From Neisseria sp. Marseille-Q6792 (GTDB taxonomy: Bacteria; Pseudomonadota; Gammaproteobacteria; Burkholderiales; Neisseriaceae), in the NCBI RefSeq assembly GCF_943181435.1, contig NZ_OW969598.1, forward strand, positions 1,550,001-1,614,000: a stretch of 64,000 nucleotides of DNA. The letters are read 5' to 3'. Positions 30,409 through 40,407 of the stretch are shown piece after piece (within the stretch, counting starts at the first letter, position 1; every line of letters starts with the position of its first letter). The position numbers and the translations under genes were made by a program. The notes below the pieces were generated by a model. That model was not told the origin of the DNA and did not search any database. It saw only the letters and a list, made by a program, of their open reading frames with translations.

Positions 30409-30993
30409 TTATTTCAGCAGGTTTTTCAAAGCAAGGCGCACGCCTTCGCCCACGTCCGTCCCCTTCGGAACGCCTTTGACCGCTGCTTTTGCCTCGCGTT
30501 CGCTGTAACCCAGCGCAAGCAGCGTGCTGACGATGTCTTCCGTTTCGTCGGCGGCGGGTGCGGCGGCAAACAGCCCGTCCGTTACCGTATGCGCGACCAG
30601 CTTGCCGCGCAGTTCCAAAACCATACGTTCGGCGGTTTTTTTGCCGATTCCCGGAGCGGAAGACAGGCGTTTCACGTCTTCTTCTGCCACCGCCCGCGCC
30701 AGCTCGTCGGCAGTCATTGCCGATAAAATCCCCAAGGCGGTTTTTGCCCCGATGCCGCTGACCTTAATCAGTTGGCGGAATGTTTTGCGTTCTTCCGCAG
30801 TGGCAAAACCGAAGAGCAGGTGTGCGTCTTCCCGAATGATAAGCTGGGTAAACAGTTGTACGCTTTCACCCACGGGCGGCAGGTTGTAGAAGGTCTGCAT
30901 GGATACGTCGGCTTCATAGCCGACACCGTTGACATCGATGACGATTTGCGGAGGGTTTTTTTCAACCAGTTTGCCGGTCAGTCTGCTGATCAT
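30409..30993 (-). CDS. ruvA: Holliday junction helicase subunit RuvA
   Basis: Tetramer that binds four-way DNA junctions and recruits RuvB for branch migration. It has 194 residues: an OB-fold beginning [12 protein letters not shown], two helix-hairpin-helix motifs ([31 protein letters not shown]) and a C-terminal domain III ([21 protein letters not shown]) that contacts RuvB. The ATG at 30993 fits the family start; an earlier frame codon at 31023 does not. ruvB and ruvC are not adjacent. Confidence 0.96.
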   Translation of the reverse strand: MISRLTGKLVEKNPPQIVIDVNGVGYEADVSMQTFYNLPPVGESVQLFTQLIIREDAHLLFGFATAEERKTFRQLIKVSGIGAKTALGILSAMTADELARAVAEEDVKRLSSAPGIGKKTAERMVLELRGKLVAHTVTDGLFAAAPAADETEDIVSTLLALGYSEREAKAAVKGVPKGTDVGEGVRLALKNLLK

Positions 30994-31024
30994 GTGTGCC
31001 GAATCCTGAAGTGTCGGGTGCAAA

Positions 31025-31059
31025 ATGCCGTCTGAAACCGGTTCGGGCTTCAGACGGCA
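31025..31059. terminator. Uptake-sequence hairpin after the PepSY gene
   Basis: Inverted uptake sequences 15 bases beyond the stop of the PepSY gene, before ruvA on the minus strand. Confidence 0.65.
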
Positions 31060-31074
31060 CGGATTGTATCAAAT

Positions 31075-31401
31075 TCAGTCGTCGCGGCGGGAGGAAATCA
31101 CGCGGCCGGTACGGGCATCGACAACGACTTTGTATTCCTGTCCGTTTTTGACGATTTCGACATCATAGTGCGGACGGCCGTCGTCGTGTTCGAGATCGAT
31201 GTCGGTGATTTTGCCGCCGACACGCGCCAACGCTGCTTTTTCGGCTTGGGCGCGGCTGATGATTTTGTCTTGTTTGTTGTGTTGGTGTGCGGCGTGTCCG
31301 TGGTCGTCATCGCCGTGTCCGTCGTGGTGGGCGAGTGCGGGGGCGGAAATGCCCAGCAGTGCGGTTGCGGCGGCGGTCAAGAGAAGGCGTTTGAAGTTCA
31401 T
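31075..31401 (-). CDS. Secreted PepSY-domain protein
   Basis: A 108-residue periplasmic protein. The signal peptide is MNFKRLLLTAAATALLGISAPALA. A His/Asp-rich stretch follows (HHDGHGDDDHGHAAHQH), possibly metal binding, then one PepSY domain (ISRAQAEKAALARVGGKI...YDVEIVKNGQEYKVVVDARTGRVI). PepSY domains are often linked to peptidase inhibition or metal systems; no function can be assigned. The ATG at 31401 has an AGGAGCAAAAC site. It follows rlpA on the same strand by 53 bases. Confidence 0.85.
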   Translation of the reverse strand: MNFKRLLLTAAATALLGISAPALAHHDGHGDDDHGHAAHQHNKQDKIISRAQAEKAALARVGGKITDIDLEHDDGRPHYDVEIVKNGQEYKVVVDARTGRVISSRRDD

Positions 31402-31454
31402 GTTTTGCTCCTGCGAAGTATCTGGTGGTATTTGAAGGACGTAAAGGCGGGACA

Positions 31455-32174
31455 TCAACCGGCAGTCAATGCCGTCTGAATCATACCGCGTGCCTGAGCT
31501 TCGGCTTCGGCGGCACGTTCCTGCGAGGAAAACGGCCCCATTTTGACGACATATTCGTAACGGCGTTTTTCAACCGATAGGTTCGGGTTTGATGCCGATG
31601 AAGCCAGGTTTTGGGCGGCTTGGTTCAGATAGGCTTGTGCTTCGTGTTCCGTACCGAAAGATTTCAAGTCGATAAAGATGTCTTTGTTTTCGGCAACCGG
31701 TGCGGATTGGCCCGGGACGATTTGTTCGATTTTGACATGTGCCGTACCTTGGCTGACAAAGCCCAATTGTTGGGCCGCCGCTTTGGATACGTCGATGATG
31801 CGGTTGCTGTGGAAGGGGCCGCGGTCGTTGATGCGGACGACGACGCTTTTGCCGTTTTTGGTATTGGTTACGCGCACATAGCTGGGGATGGGCAGTGTTT
31901 TGTGTGCGGCGGTAAAGGCGTTCATGTCGTAGCGGTCCCCACCGGAGGTTTTGCGCCCGTGAAATCTGCCGCCGTACCACGAGGCGTTGCCGGTTTGCGT
32001 GAATTCGGCAACTTGGTTTATCGGCGTGTAGCGTTTGCCGGCTACTTTGTAGCTGCGGTTGGCGGAGGCGTGCAGTTTTTCTGCTTTGACCACTGCATCG
32101 GCGGATGCCGTCTGAAAGGAATGTATGCCGAATGCGGCCGTGAGGAGGAAAAGGGTTTTTCGGGTTAAAGTCAA
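31455..32174 (-). CDS. rlpA: RlpA-like septal ring lytic transglycosylase
   Basis: Periplasmic enzyme of the RlpA family, which in Pseudomonas cleaves naked glycan strands during cell division. It has 239 residues: a signal peptide (cleavage near TASA-DA), the double-psi barrel domain with GNASWYGGRFHGRKTSGGDRYD and VRINDRGPFHSNRIIDVSKAAA, then a C-terminal SPOR domain (about 160-239) for denuded peptidoglycan. It starts with TTG at 32174 with GGAA upstream. No lipobox is seen, unlike E. coli RlpA. An uptake sequence is embedded in the signal-peptide codons. Confidence 0.88.
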   Translation of the reverse strand: MTLTRKTLFLLTAAFGIHSFQTASADAVVKAEKLHASANRSYKVAGKRYTPINQVAEFTQTGNASWYGGRFHGRKTSGGDRYDMNAFTAAHKTLPIPSYVRVTNTKNGKSVVVRINDRGPFHSNRIIDVSKAAAQQLGFVSQGTAHVKIEQIVPGQSAPVAENKDIFIDLKSFGTEHEAQAYLNQAAQNLASSASNPNLSVEKRRYEYVVKMGPFSSQERAAEAEAQARGMIQTALTAG

Positions 32175-32301
32175 AACGTGTTCCGTTCTTGAGTTGAAGA
32201 CGAATGGGCATCATGCCCTACGGACACATTCCGAACCGCCGCACGCTGCGGCAGCGGTTCGGAATGCGTCCGAACGGTTTTCAGACGGCATGAACTTGCG
32301 T

Positions 32302-32766
32302 TCAAACGCCGCCTGCGTAACCGTGTTGCCGCCATGCTTCGAAGAGAATCACGGCAACGGTGTTGGACAGGTTCATACTCCGGCTGCCGGGCTGCATAGG
32401 CAGGCGGATTTTTTGCGCGGCGGGCAGGCTGTCGAGGATGTCGGCAGGCAGTCCGCGCGTTTCCGGCCCGAACAGTAAAACGTCGCCTTTTTGAAACACG
32501 GTTTCATCGGGGCGCGCCGTGCCTTTGGTGGTCAGGGCGAAAATACGTCGGCCTGCCAGCGACTTGAGGCAGTCGTCGAAGTTTTCGTGTACCGTCAGGC
32601 TGGCGAATTCGTGGTAGTCGAGCCCGGCGCGTTTCATTTTGGCGGAATCCAATGGGAAGCCGAGCGGCTTAATCAGGTGCAAATCCGCGCCGGTATTGGC
32701 GCACAGGCGGATGATATTGCCTGTGTTCGGGGGGATTTCCGGTTGGTATAAAACAATGGTAAACAT
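32302..32766 (-). CDS. trmL: tRNA (cytidine/uridine-34-2'-O)-methyltransferase TrmL
   Basis: SPOUT-class enzyme that methylates the wobble ribose of certain leucine tRNAs. The 154-residue protein has the characteristic N-terminus [20 protein letters not shown] and the knotted SAM site [11 protein letters not shown] and [27 protein letters not shown]. The start at 32766 (MFTIVLYQ) matches family length. The gap to rlpA contains an uptake sequence at about 32281. Confidence 0.95.
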   Translation of the reverse strand: MFTIVLYQPEIPPNTGNIIRLCANTGADLHLIKPLGFPLDSAKMKRAGLDYHEFASLTVHENFDDCLKSLAGRRIFALTTKGTARPDETVFQKGDVLLFGPETRGLPADILDSLPAAQKIRLPMQPGSRSMNLSNTVAVILFEAWRQHGYAGGV

Positions 32767-32830
32767 AAATATCAATCACTTATAGGCGCGTAACCTTGCC
32801 ACAAGGCGGATGGGGTGTCAAAAAATTTAG

Positions 32831-33556
32831 TTATTTTTTCATTGGCGTGCGCGCCAGCGTCCAGCAGCAGATGCGGTTTGCGCCTGACTTTTTCAGCATC
32901 TTCGCCAGCTCGCCCAGCGTCGCGCCGGTGGTAAAGACATCGTCGATTAACAGAATATTACAGTTTTCCGGTATCGGTGTGCGGATTTCAAAGGCATTTT
33001 TGATGTTTTTCAGTCGGTCGCTGCCTTTGAGCGTGCTTTGAGGAGGTCGGTGGCGGCGGAAAACGGTATGCCGCGGCAGTGTGCGCCAACCGTAGCGTTG
33101 CGCCAGCAGCTCGACGATACTTTCGCTTTGATTGAAGCCGCGTTGAAGCAGCCGTTCTTTGCCCAGCGGTACGGGCAGGACGAAATCGAAACATTCGTCT
33201 GAAAGCCAGTTGGGCGGGTTTTGTACCATCAGGTCTGCCAGCGGCTGCACCATGCCCAAATCAGCCAAGTGTTTCAGCGTACGTATCATGTTGCTGACGG
33301 GTGGTTCGTAATGCAGCGAGGCCCACATCCGGTCGAATGCGGGCGGTTTCTTTTGGCAAATGCCGCACACCGATCCGCCTTGGATGTGTCTGAAACACAG
33401 GGGGCAGCTGTTTGCCGCGTCGGTGCGGAAACTTGCCAAATCGGTATTGCAGCCGGCGCAGATGCCGTCTGAAACGTCTGATGAATCGTGGCATAATACG
33501 CAACGCCTGATAGTGGGCGCGTCTGCGATGCGCCGCCAACAAGAGAGAAAATTCAT
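32831..33556 (-). CDS. comF: ComF-family phosphoribosyltransferase-like protein
   Basis: ComF-type protein, linked in naturally competent bacteria to uptake or processing of transforming DNA. It has 241 residues: an N-terminal zinc region with CxxC pairs ([29 protein letters not shown]) and a C-terminal phosphoribosyltransferase domain with [13 protein letters not shown]. The ATG at 33556 faces the bioH ATG at 33555 head to head, so the two start codons share two base pairs; each gene's ribosome site lies inside the other's coding start. Confidence 0.92.
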   Translation of the reverse strand: MNFLSCWRRIADAPTIRRCVLCHDSSDVSDGICAGCNTDLASFRTDAANSCPLCFRHIQGGSVCGICQKKPPAFDRMWASLHYEPPVSNMIRTLKHLADLGMVQPLADLMVQNPPNWLSDECFDFVLPVPLGKERLLQRGFNQSESIVELLAQRYGWRTLPRHTVFRRHRPPQSTLKGSDRLKNIKNAFEIRTPIPENCNILLIDDVFTTGATLGELAKMLKKSGANRICCWTLARTPMKK

Positions 33557-34298
33557 GCCTGATGCTGCCAAAAAAGTTTACCTGATACACGGTTGGGGGG
33601 CGAACCGCCATGTGTTCGACGACCTAATGCCCCGTCTGCCTGCAACGTGGTCGGTGTCCGCCGTCGATTTGCCCGGACACGGCGACGCGCCCTTTGTGCA
33701 GCCCTTCGATATTGAGGCAGCTGCCGACGCTGTTGCCGCACAAATCGATACGCCCGCCGACATTCTCGGCTGGTCGCTCGGCGGATTGGTCGCGCTGTAT
33801 CTGGCGGCGCGCCATCCCGACAAAGTCCGTTCGCTCTGCCTGACGGCGAGTTTCGCCCGGCTGACGGCCGCCGAAGACTATCCCGAAGGGCTTGCCGCGC
33901 CTGCATTGGGCAAAATGGTCGGTGCGTTCCGTTCGGATTATGCCAAACATATCAAACAGTTTCTACAACTCCAGCTTCTGCACACGCCTGATGCCGCCGA
34001 AATCATCGGAAGAATCCTGCCCGATTTGGCGCGCTGCGGCACACCCTCTGCCTTACAGGAAGCTTTGGACGCGGCGGAAAGGGCGGATGCGCGGCATTTG
34101 TTGGACAAGATAGATGTTCCGGTACTGCTGGTGTTCGGCGGCAAAGACGCGATTACGCCGCCGCGTATGGGTGAATATCTGCACCGCCGTTTGAAGGGCA
34201 GCAGGTTGGTTGTGATGGAAAAGGCGGCGCATGCGCCGTTTTTGAGCCATGCGGAAGCGTTTGCCGCGCTGTACCGTGACTTTGTTGAAGGGGTTTGA
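33555..34298 (+). CDS. bioH: Pimeloyl-ACP methyl ester esterase BioH
   Basis: Hydrolyses the methyl ester of pimeloyl-ACP, closing the BioC/BioH route to the biotin precursor. The 247-residue alpha/beta hydrolase has the nucleophile Ser74 in GWSLGG, Asp198 in [10 protein letters not shown] and His226 in AAHAPF, a complete triad. bioC starts one base after its stop. It begins head to head with comF. Confidence 0.93.
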   Translation: MPDAAKKVYLIHGWGANRHVFDDLMPRLPATWSVSAVDLPGHGDAPFVQPFDIEAAADAVAAQIDTPADILGWSLGGLVALYLAARHPDKVRSLCLTASFARLTAAEDYPEGLAAPALGKMVGAFRSDYAKHIKQFLQLQLLHTPDAAEIIGRILPDLARCGTPSALQEALDAAERADARHLLDKIDVPVLLVFGGKDAITPPRMGEYLHRRLKGSRLVVMEKAAHAPFLSHAEAFAALYRDFVEGV

Positions 34299-34299
34299 G

Positions 34300-35133
34300 A
34301 TGAACCATCAGGACGCACGCTGGCAGGTTCACCGCCATCTTGCCGAACATACCGACCAACGCCTGACACTCGTCCGCAACGCGCCCAAACATATCCTGCT
34401 TGCCGGTGCAGATGCGGACATCAGCCGCAGCCTGCTGGCGAAACGATATCCGCAGGCGGTATTTGAAGAATACGATTCCCGTGCAGATTTTTTGGCGGCT
34501 GCCGCAGCCGCGCGCAAGGGCGGTTTTTGGCAGAAACTGACGGGCAGGGGCGTGGTGCAACACTGCCAATCCCCGACCGTGCCGCTGCCTGAAGCGTGTG
34601 CCGATATGTTGTGGTCGAATCTCGGACTGTTGGCGGAGGAACAAATCCTTCCTGTGCTGCACAACTGGGCGCGCGCCTTGAAGACGGACGGGCTGCTGTT
34701 TTTTACCTGCTTCGGGCGCGATACCTTGGCGGAACTGAAATGCCGTCTGAAAGAAAATGGTATTGAGAGCCGCAGCGCGCTTTTCCCCGATATGCACGAC
34801 TTGGGCGATATGCTTGCTGAAAACGGCTTTTACGACCCCGTTACCGATACGGCGAAGCTGGTGTTGGATTACAAAAAGGCGGAAACGTTTTGGGCGGATA
34901 TGGACACGCTGGGCGTTTGGCGGGCGATGTCGTGGAACGATGAAAATGCCGCGCGTTCGTGTGTCGGGACAATATTTGAACGGGAAGGCGGTTTGAGTAT
35001 TACGCTGGAAACAGTGTACGGACACGCCGTGAAAAAACTGATGCTGCCGCAAGGGGAGAACGTGGTGCAGTTTTTTCCGAAGAATGGCTTAACTAATCCA
35101 TCAGTAAAAGAAGGGATAAGGGTAAATAAATGA
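34300..35133 (+). CDS. bioC: Malonyl-ACP O-methyltransferase BioC, with altered tail
   Basis: SAM-dependent methyltransferase that caps malonyl-ACP before chain elongation to pimeloyl. It has 277 residues: a SAM-binding region near HILLAGADADISRSL, ADMLWSNLGLLAEEQILPVL, and a C-terminal GTIFEREGGLSITLETVYGHAVKKL. After VVQFFPKNG the sequence turns AT-rich and ends LTNPSVKEGIRVNK, which looks like read-through into acquired DNA rather than a native C-terminus. It overlaps the next accessory gene by ATGA. Confidence 0.88.
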   Translation: MNHQDARWQVHRHLAEHTDQRLTLVRNAPKHILLAGADADISRSLLAKRYPQAVFEEYDSRADFLAAAAAARKGGFWQKLTGRGVVQHCQSPTVPLPEACADMLWSNLGLLAEEQILPVLHNWARALKTDGLLFFTCFGRDTLAELKCRLKENGIESRSALFPDMHDLGDMLAENGFYDPVTDTAKLVLDYKKAETFWADMDTLGVWRAMSWNDENAARSCVGTIFEREGGLSITLETVYGHAVKKLMLPQGENVVQFFPKNGLTNPSVKEGIRVNK

Positions 35134-35555
35134 ATGAGTTAAATGGAAGGATTTTATCAGTAAAGGGGCTTTTCTTCATATATGACGAAACGGATCTTGA
35201 TATTGATGTCCAACGTCCCGATAAAATACAGTTTGATTTGGAAGGGATCCCTGTTTTATTTAAGTGTAATGGCAGCGAACCGAATCTGTCTTATGAAATC
35301 AACAAGGAAGCTGAAAACGTATCTTTAGGTAGTTATGGAGAGCTTAAAATATTCGATTTAACCGATTTTGATTTTTTTGGTTTCCTTAAAGATGAAGACC
35401 TATTGGAAATGAGAAAACTATATCTTGATGATGATGAAATCGGGTTTCGGCTAATTTTTTCCCAATCAGTGTTGAATATGATTAATTGGGGAGATGAATT
35501 TTTTTTGTTTAAAAACTTACCCGAATTTTTAATAAATGAAAATCTCCATGAATAA
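35130..35555 (+). CDS. Acidic AT-rich accessory protein of unknown function
   Basis: A 141-residue, strongly acidic, non-secreted protein, rich in Asp, Glu, Phe and Leu (LTDFDFFGFLKDEDLLEM, LDDDEIGFRLIF). No motif or family is recognised. The DNA is much more AT-rich than bioC, and its ATGA overlap with bioC indicates coupled translation after an insertion. Size, acidity and single-gene insertion recall immunity proteins of polymorphic toxins, but no toxin is present, so this is only a guess. Confidence 0.65.
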   Translation: MNELNGRILSVKGLFFIYDETDLDIDVQRPDKIQFDLEGIPVLFKCNGSEPNLSYEINKEAENVSLGSYGELKIFDLTDFDFFGFLKDEDLLEMRKLYLDDDEIGFRLIFSQSVLNMINWGDEFFLFKNLPEFLINENLHE

Positions 35556-35592
35556 AAATTTAGGGGCTGTACTAGATAAGATGATGTGCAGA

Positions 35593-35640
35593 TGCCGTCT
35601 GAAGCCGTCTGAAGCCGTTTCCAAGTTTCAGACGGCATCT
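35593..35640. repeat. Triple uptake-sequence cluster
   Basis: Two tandem uptake sequences (GCCGTCTGAA repeated eleven bases apart) followed by one inverted copy, between the two accessory genes; it can form alternative hairpins. Confidence 0.75.
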
Positions 35641-35675
35641 GTCTGTGAAAACCGACAGAAATAAAGGAAATGCCG

Positions 35676-37172
35676 ATGTATGCCGATGCCGGAGACGTAT
35701 ATTGCGTCTATAACTTCAGACTGAAGCAGTACACTGCCTGCCAGGTTACCCGAGTTGAAGAACACGGTGGCAAAAAAACACATGCGACCCTGCTGGCTTT
35801 GGACTGGCAGGGCAACAAACCGCTTGAGGCGGCGGAGCTGGCGGATTTGAAACCGCTTTACAAAGACTTTATGTATTGGGAACGCGGTCTGCACATGTAT
35901 AAGGCAAGTGCCGTCGTGCCAACGGGATATGTACGGGTTGGGAATACCGCGCCGCTGGTCGGCGAAGACACGCAGCGGTATGCCTCTTTTTGGGGCGACG
36001 GCTACGACGTGTACCGTCAGTTGAGATGGCAGCAGATACCCGAAAAACAGAGAAAGGCATTCAAAAAAGCCGCCAAAAGCAAAAAGACCGTGATGTTTGC
36101 CGGACGGGAATACGGCATATCCAAACAGAATTTGAGCGATGTTTGGGATGATTTTGAAGACGCGATGGAACTGAAGGCGTTTCCCTGCCTGTCTTCGCTG
36201 TTTCTGACCAAGTGGCATAAAAATCTATATGAATATCTGGAGGAATATCCGTTTATCACCCGATTGTGTCTGGAAAACCACGGTCAGACCGTGCTGGATT
36301 TCAGCAATACGCGCATAACCGACCTTTCTGTCGATATGACCGGCGTGGAATCGCTTTATCTGAACGAAGGCTTGGACAGCCTGAACCTGAAAGGCGAAAT
36401 CAAGGAAAACTGCAAGGTCTGTACCGCCGAAAAGGGCGCGGGTCTGATTTTGGAAGTGGGCAAAAGCGTTCCCAAAGTGCGGGGTTTGGAAAACCTGACC
36501 GCCGTCAACGTCATGGGCATTGCCGATTTCGATATGCAAAACCTGTCGGAAACGTATCCCAAGCTCAAAACCATACGGCTGTGGGGCAAACCGGGCAATA
36601 TCGCCAATTTTTCCGCCGTATCGGGATTTGAGGATTTGGAAGTGTTCACTACCGTAGATTTGTTCGGTTTCGGCGCGGACGACATCCCGCATCCCGACCG
36701 GCTGCCGAAGCTGCACAGGCTGTGGATGAGCAGCCTGCCCGAAGAGGCGGCTAAGGCAGTGAAGAAACTTTATAAGAAACGGAAGGAAGACGGGTTGGAC
36801 CTGTGGATAGAAAAAGCCCGAAAACCCGAATGGCTGGCGCAAAATTTCGACAACCCCTTCCGCGATTGGGACGGCGAGGAGCATATTCCGAAAAGTCATG
36901 CCAAAAAAGCGGCGGAGCTGTACCGGAAAACCCGTGCCGGCGTGGTCAAACTGCTCGGCAATCCGCCTGAAAACATAGGAGAGGAGCTGGCAGAGGCGGT
37001 CAAAGCCTATACCGGAGGTTTCAACAAAATGGACAAAAAACACTTTATCGACACGGTAGGGCGGGAAGATATTGCCGAGGCGTTGGAAACGATATTGAAC
37101 CTGATACCGGAGGGGTCTTGTGCTGACAAGGAAAAACTGTTTGAAATATTTGATAAAAACAGGAATTTTTAA
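35676..37172 (+). CDS. Leucine-rich accessory protein with Imm26-like N-terminus
   Basis: A 498-residue cytoplasmic protein without signal or membrane segments. The first about 95 residues (AGDVYCVYNFRLKQYTACQV ... VVPTGYVRVG) resemble the Imm26-type small beta domain seen in immunity-like proteins. The middle (about 210-360) has irregular leucine-rich repeats (ITDLSVDMTGVESLYLNEGL, LENLTAVNVMGIADF), and the end is helical and charged. Neisserial relatives are sometimes labelled gliding motility proteins without experimental basis as far as I know. The second ATG at 35676 is chosen because AAGGA is seven bases upstream; the first (35670) is too close to it. Function unknown. Confidence 0.75.
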   Translation: MYADAGDVYCVYNFRLKQYTACQVTRVEEHGGKKTHATLLALDWQGNKPLEAAELADLKPLYKDFMYWERGLHMYKASAVVPTGYVRVGNTAPLVGEDTQRYASFWGDGYDVYRQLRWQQIPEKQRKAFKKAAKSKKTVMFAGREYGISKQNLSDVWDDFEDAMELKAFPCLSSLFLTKWHKNLYEYLEEYPFITRLCLENHGQTVLDFSNTRITDLSVDMTGVESLYLNEGLDSLNLKGEIKENCKVCTAEKGAGLILEVGKSVPKVRGLENLTAVNVMGIADFDMQNLSETYPKLKTIRLWGKPGNIANFSAVSGFEDLEVFTTVDLFGFGADDIPHPDRLPKLHRLWMSSLPEEAAKAVKKLYKKRKEDGLDLWIEKARKPEWLAQNFDNPFRDWDGEEHIPKSHAKKAAELYRKTRAGVVKLLGNPPENIGEELAEAVKAYTGGFNKMDKKHFIDTVGREDIAEALETILNLIPEGSCADKEKLFEIFDKNRNF

Positions 37173-37181
37173 ACAGAGGCA

Positions 37182-37219
37182 ATGCCGTCTGAAACTTGGT
37201 AACGGGATTCAGACGGCAT
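37182..37219. terminator. Uptake-sequence hairpin between convergent genes
   Basis: Exact inverted uptake sequences between the leucine-rich protein and recQ. One arm encodes the last recQ codons. Confidence 0.75.
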
Positions 37220-39512
37220 CCCGTTCCAACACCGCCAACACTGCCGCACCGTAACGTGCGGCTTTTTCTTCGCCCACGCCATATACGGCGGCAAGCTCCG
37301 CCAAACCTTTCGGCTGTTTGGCGGCAATGGCGCGCAGGGCGGCTTTGCTGAGAATGCGGTAGGGTTCGGACTGTTCGTGTTTTGCCGTTTCGTTGCACCA
37401 TTGGATCAGGGCGCGCATCAGGCGGCGTTTGTGTTTGGCGGTTTCATCGATGCCGTCTGAAAACGGACGGCAGACGGCGAGGATGTCCCGTCCGTATTTG
37501 GCGGCGCGTACGCTGCCCAAGCCGTGCACGCCTTCGAGGTCGGTTTCGGTTTCGGGCGTGGCGGCAAGCATATCGGCAAGGCTTTCGTCGGAGAGGACGG
37601 CATGCAGGGCGCAGTTTTCCGCCCTTGCCTGTTCATACCGCCAGGCTTCGAGTTTTTGACGCAGTTGTTGTTCGCGTTCGGTTTGCGGACGGATGACGGC
37701 ATCGTGGCTAAAGTCGGCAGCGTTTTGGCAGACTTTGAGTATGCCGTGTCCGAAACGGTCGATTTTGGCCTCGCCCAAGCCGTAGATGTCGTGCAGCCCG
37801 TTGAGGTTTTGCGGCATTTTTTCGACAAGGTCGCGCAGGGTTTTGTCGCCGAAAATCATATAGGCGGGGATGCCTTCGGCTTCTGCCTGTTTCATACGCC
37901 AAACGCGCAATGCCTGCCACAAACGCTCTTCGCGTTCGGTACGCAGCCAGTTGTCTTTGAGGGTGCGGACGGCGGGCTTGTCGCGCTTGAGCGGACGCAG
38001 CATCACTTCGGTTTCGCCTTTGAGGACTTTTTTGGCGGCTTCGGTTAGTTGCAATGCCTGATATCGGGCAATGTTGACGGTGAGGTAGCCGAGGCTGATG
38101 CACTGGCGGATGACGCTGCGCCATTCTTTGTCGGACAACTCCGTACCGATGCCGAAGGTGGACAGTTGTTCGTGCCGGTTGCCGCGTATCCAATCGTCGC
38201 TTTTGCCGCGCAAAAGGTTGGTGATGTAACCGGCGGCAAAACGTTGTCCGGCGCGGTACACGCAGCTGAGTAATTTTTGCACCAACACCGTGCCGTCAAA
38301 CCGCACGGGCGGATGCAGGCAGTTGTCGCAATGGCCGCAGGGTTCGGATGCTTCGCCGAAATGTTTGAGCAGCAGTACGCGGCGGCAGGCGGCGGTTTCG
38401 CAGACGGAAAGCATGGCATCGAGTTTTTGCATTTCGATTTGCTTTTGCACCTCGTCGCTGTTGCCTTCAGCAATCCGTTCGCGCAACAACACCCAATCGT
38501 TCAAGCCGTAACACAGCCAGCTCGCGGCAGGCAGCCCGTCCCGGCCGGCGCGCCCCGATTCCTGATAGAAATGTTCGACACTCTGGGGCATATCGAGATG
38601 GGCGACAAAGCGCACGTCGGGTTTGTCTATGCCCATACCGAACGCCACGGTCGCCACCACGATAATATTGTCTTCACGCGTAAAGCGGCGTTGGTTTTCC
38701 TCGCGCACGTCCATACCCAAACCGGCGTGATACGGAATCGCGTTTAACCCGTTTTCGCGCAAAAACCGCGCCACATCTTCAACCTTTTTGCGGCTTAGGC
38801 AATACACAATGCCGCTTTGCCCCGCCATTTCTTTGCGGATGAAATCCAGCAATTGTTTTTTGCCGTTGTTTTTTTCGATAACCTGATAATAAATATTCGG
38901 GCGGTCGAAGCTGGAGACAAATTCGGGCGCGTCGTCCAAGTGCAGATAATGCTTGATGTCGGCGCGCGTGGCGGCATCGGCGGTGGCGGTCAGGGCGATG
39001 CGCGGGACGTTCGGATAGCGTTCGGCAAGTATGCCGAGCTGTTGGTATTCGGGGCGGAAATCGTGTCCCCATTGGCTGACGCAGTGCGCTTCGTCAATGG
39101 CAAACAGGCTGACGGTTTGTTGGTCGAGAAAACGCAAAAAGCGGTCGGTAACCAAGCGTTCCGGTGCGACATAAAGCAGTTTCAGACGGCCTTGGGCAAG
39201 CTTGTCGGCAATCTCGCGCGCTTCATCTGCCGACGTACTGCTGTTGACTGCCGCCGCTTCAATCCCGGCCACATGCAGGCTGGCCACTTGGTCGTTCATC
39301 AGCGCAATCAGCGGCGATACGACAACCGCCACGCCTTCGCGCATCAGTGCCGGAATCTGGTAACACAAAGACTTGCCCCCGCCCGTCGGCATCAGCACCA
39401 TCAAACTCTCGCCGCCGGCCAAAGCATTGACGATAGCCTCCTGCTTGCCGCGAAATTCGGGATAACCGAATACTTCGTGCAAAATCTGTTTGGCGGTCGG
39501 TCGGTGCGTCAT
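37209..39512 (-). CDS. recQ: ATP-dependent DNA helicase RecQ with three HRDC domains
   Basis: 3'-5' helicase of homologous recombination; in pathogenic Neisseria RecQ contributes to pilin antigenic variation. It has 767 residues: Walker [16 protein letters not shown] box AIDEAHC, motif [12 protein letters not shown], a zinc/winged-helix RQC region ([24 protein letters not shown]), and three consecutive HRDC modules (starting near residues 525, 610 and 690) each ending in a YG/HGLG...ILxVC pattern. Three HRDCs is a neisserial hallmark; E. coli has one. The final codons lie in an uptake sequence. Confidence 0.96.
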   Translation of the reverse strand: MTHRPTAKQILHEVFGYPEFRGKQEAIVNALAGGESLMVLMPTGGGKSLCYQIPALMREGVAVVVSPLIALMNDQVASLHVAGIEAAAVNSSTSADEAREIADKLAQGRLKLLYVAPERLVTDRFLRFLDQQTVSLFAIDEAHCVSQWGHDFRPEYQQLGILAERYPNVPRIALTATADAATRADIKHYLHLDDAPEFVSSFDRPNIYYQVIEKNNGKKQLLDFIRKEMAGQSGIVYCLSRKKVEDVARFLRENGLNAIPYHAGLGMDVREENQRRFTREDNIIVVATVAFGMGIDKPDVRFVAHLDMPQSVEHFYQESGRAGRDGLPAASWLCYGLNDWVLLRERIAEGNSDEVQKQIEMQKLDAMLSVCETAACRRVLLLKHFGEASEPCGHCDNCLHPPVRFDGTVLVQKLLSCVYRAGQRFAAGYITNLLRGKSDDWIRGNRHEQLSTFGIGTELSDKEWRSVIRQCISLGYLTVNIARYQALQLTEAAKKVLKGETEVMLRPLKRDKPAVRTLKDNWLRTEREERLWQALRVWRMKQAEAEGIPAYMIFGDKTLRDLVEKMPQNLNGLHDIYGLGEAKIDRFGHGILKVCQNAADFSHDAVIRPQTEREQQLRQKLEAWRYEQARAENCALHAVLSDESLADMLAATPETETDLEGVHGLGSVRAAKYGRDILAVCRPFSDGIDETAKHKRRLMRALIQWCNETAKHEQSEPYRILSKAALRAIAAKQPKGLAELAAVYGVGEEKAARYGAAVLAVLERDAV

Positions 39513-39574
39513 TGTTCCGTGTCCGGTAAAGGGTGTGTCGGTTAAAGAAAGGGAATGCCGTCTGAAATCGGGAT

Positions 39575-40357
39575 TTAGAAGAGTTTGCCCACTTCTGCCT
39601 CAATATCATCGGCACGCATGAACGTTTCGCCGATCAGGAAGGTGTGCACGCCGCGCGCCCGCATAAATTCCACATCTGCCTTACCCGTAATGCCGCTTTC
39701 GGTAACGACGGTTTTACCTTCTAGCGCGGGCAGCAGCGACAGGGTTTGGTCGAGGGAGACTTCAAAAGTCCTCAGGTTGCGGTTGTTTACGCCCCACAAC
39801 GGCGTGGTCAGGTTGCGGCATTTTTCCACTTCGGTTTCATCGTGCAGCTCGAGCAGGACGGTCATGCCCAATTCGTGCGCCACCGCTTCAAAGCGTTCCA
39901 ATTGTTCCTGTTCCAGTGCGGCGGCAATCAGCAGGACGGCATCCGCCCCCCATGCGCGCGCCTGATAAACCTGGTATTCGTCGATGATGAAGTCTTTGCG
40001 CAGCACGGGCAGCGATACGGCTTCGCGCGCCTGTTTGAGGTATTCGGGCGAACCTTGGAAATAGGGTTCGTCGGTCAGTACGGACAAACACGCCGCTCCG
40101 GCGTTTTCATAGGCGCGTGCAATCTCGGCAGGGCGGAAGTCCGGACGGATTAACCCTTTGCTCGGGCTTGCCTTTTTGATTTCGGCAATGACGGCGGGCA
40201 GGTTTAGGCGGTGTTTGCCGCGTATCGAACCGATAAAGCTGCGGACGGGCGCGGCTTCTGCGGCAAGCGTGCGGATGTGTTCGGCGTTGACGGCGGCTTT
40301 TTGAGCGGCAACTTCCTGTGCTTTGGTGGCAAGGATTTTATTGAGGATGTCGGTCAT
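39575..40357 (-). CDS. trpC: Indole-3-glycerol phosphate synthase
   Basis: Closes the indole ring in tryptophan synthesis. The 260-residue TIM barrel has the catalytic segments [33 protein letters not shown] and [12 protein letters not shown]. It is a monofunctional enzyme, not fused to TrpF. It lies 62 bases before recQ on the same strand; other trp genes are not adjacent. Confidence 0.96.
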   Translation of the reverse strand: MTDILNKILATKAQEVAAQKAAVNAEHIRTLAAEAAPVRSFIGSIRGKHRLNLPAVIAEIKKASPSKGLIRPDFRPAEIARAYENAGAACLSVLTDEPYFQGSPEYLKQAREAVSLPVLRKDFIIDEYQVYQARAWGADAVLLIAAALEQEQLERFEAVAHELGMTVLLELHDETEVEKCRNLTTPLWGVNNRNLRTFEVSLDQTLSLLPALEGKTVVTESGITGKADVEFMRARGVHTFLIGETFMRADDIEAEVGKLF

Positions 40358-40407
40358 GTCGGGTTCCGTATTCGTCTGGGGAAAGGGGGAATATTAGCAT
40401 CAAACCG

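Noticed and set aside
35560..35592. GGGGCTGTACTAGATAAG just after the acidic accessory gene, resembling an insertion-sequence end
   Set aside because: Only one end is seen, with no transposase or matching inverted partner, so an element cannot be supported.
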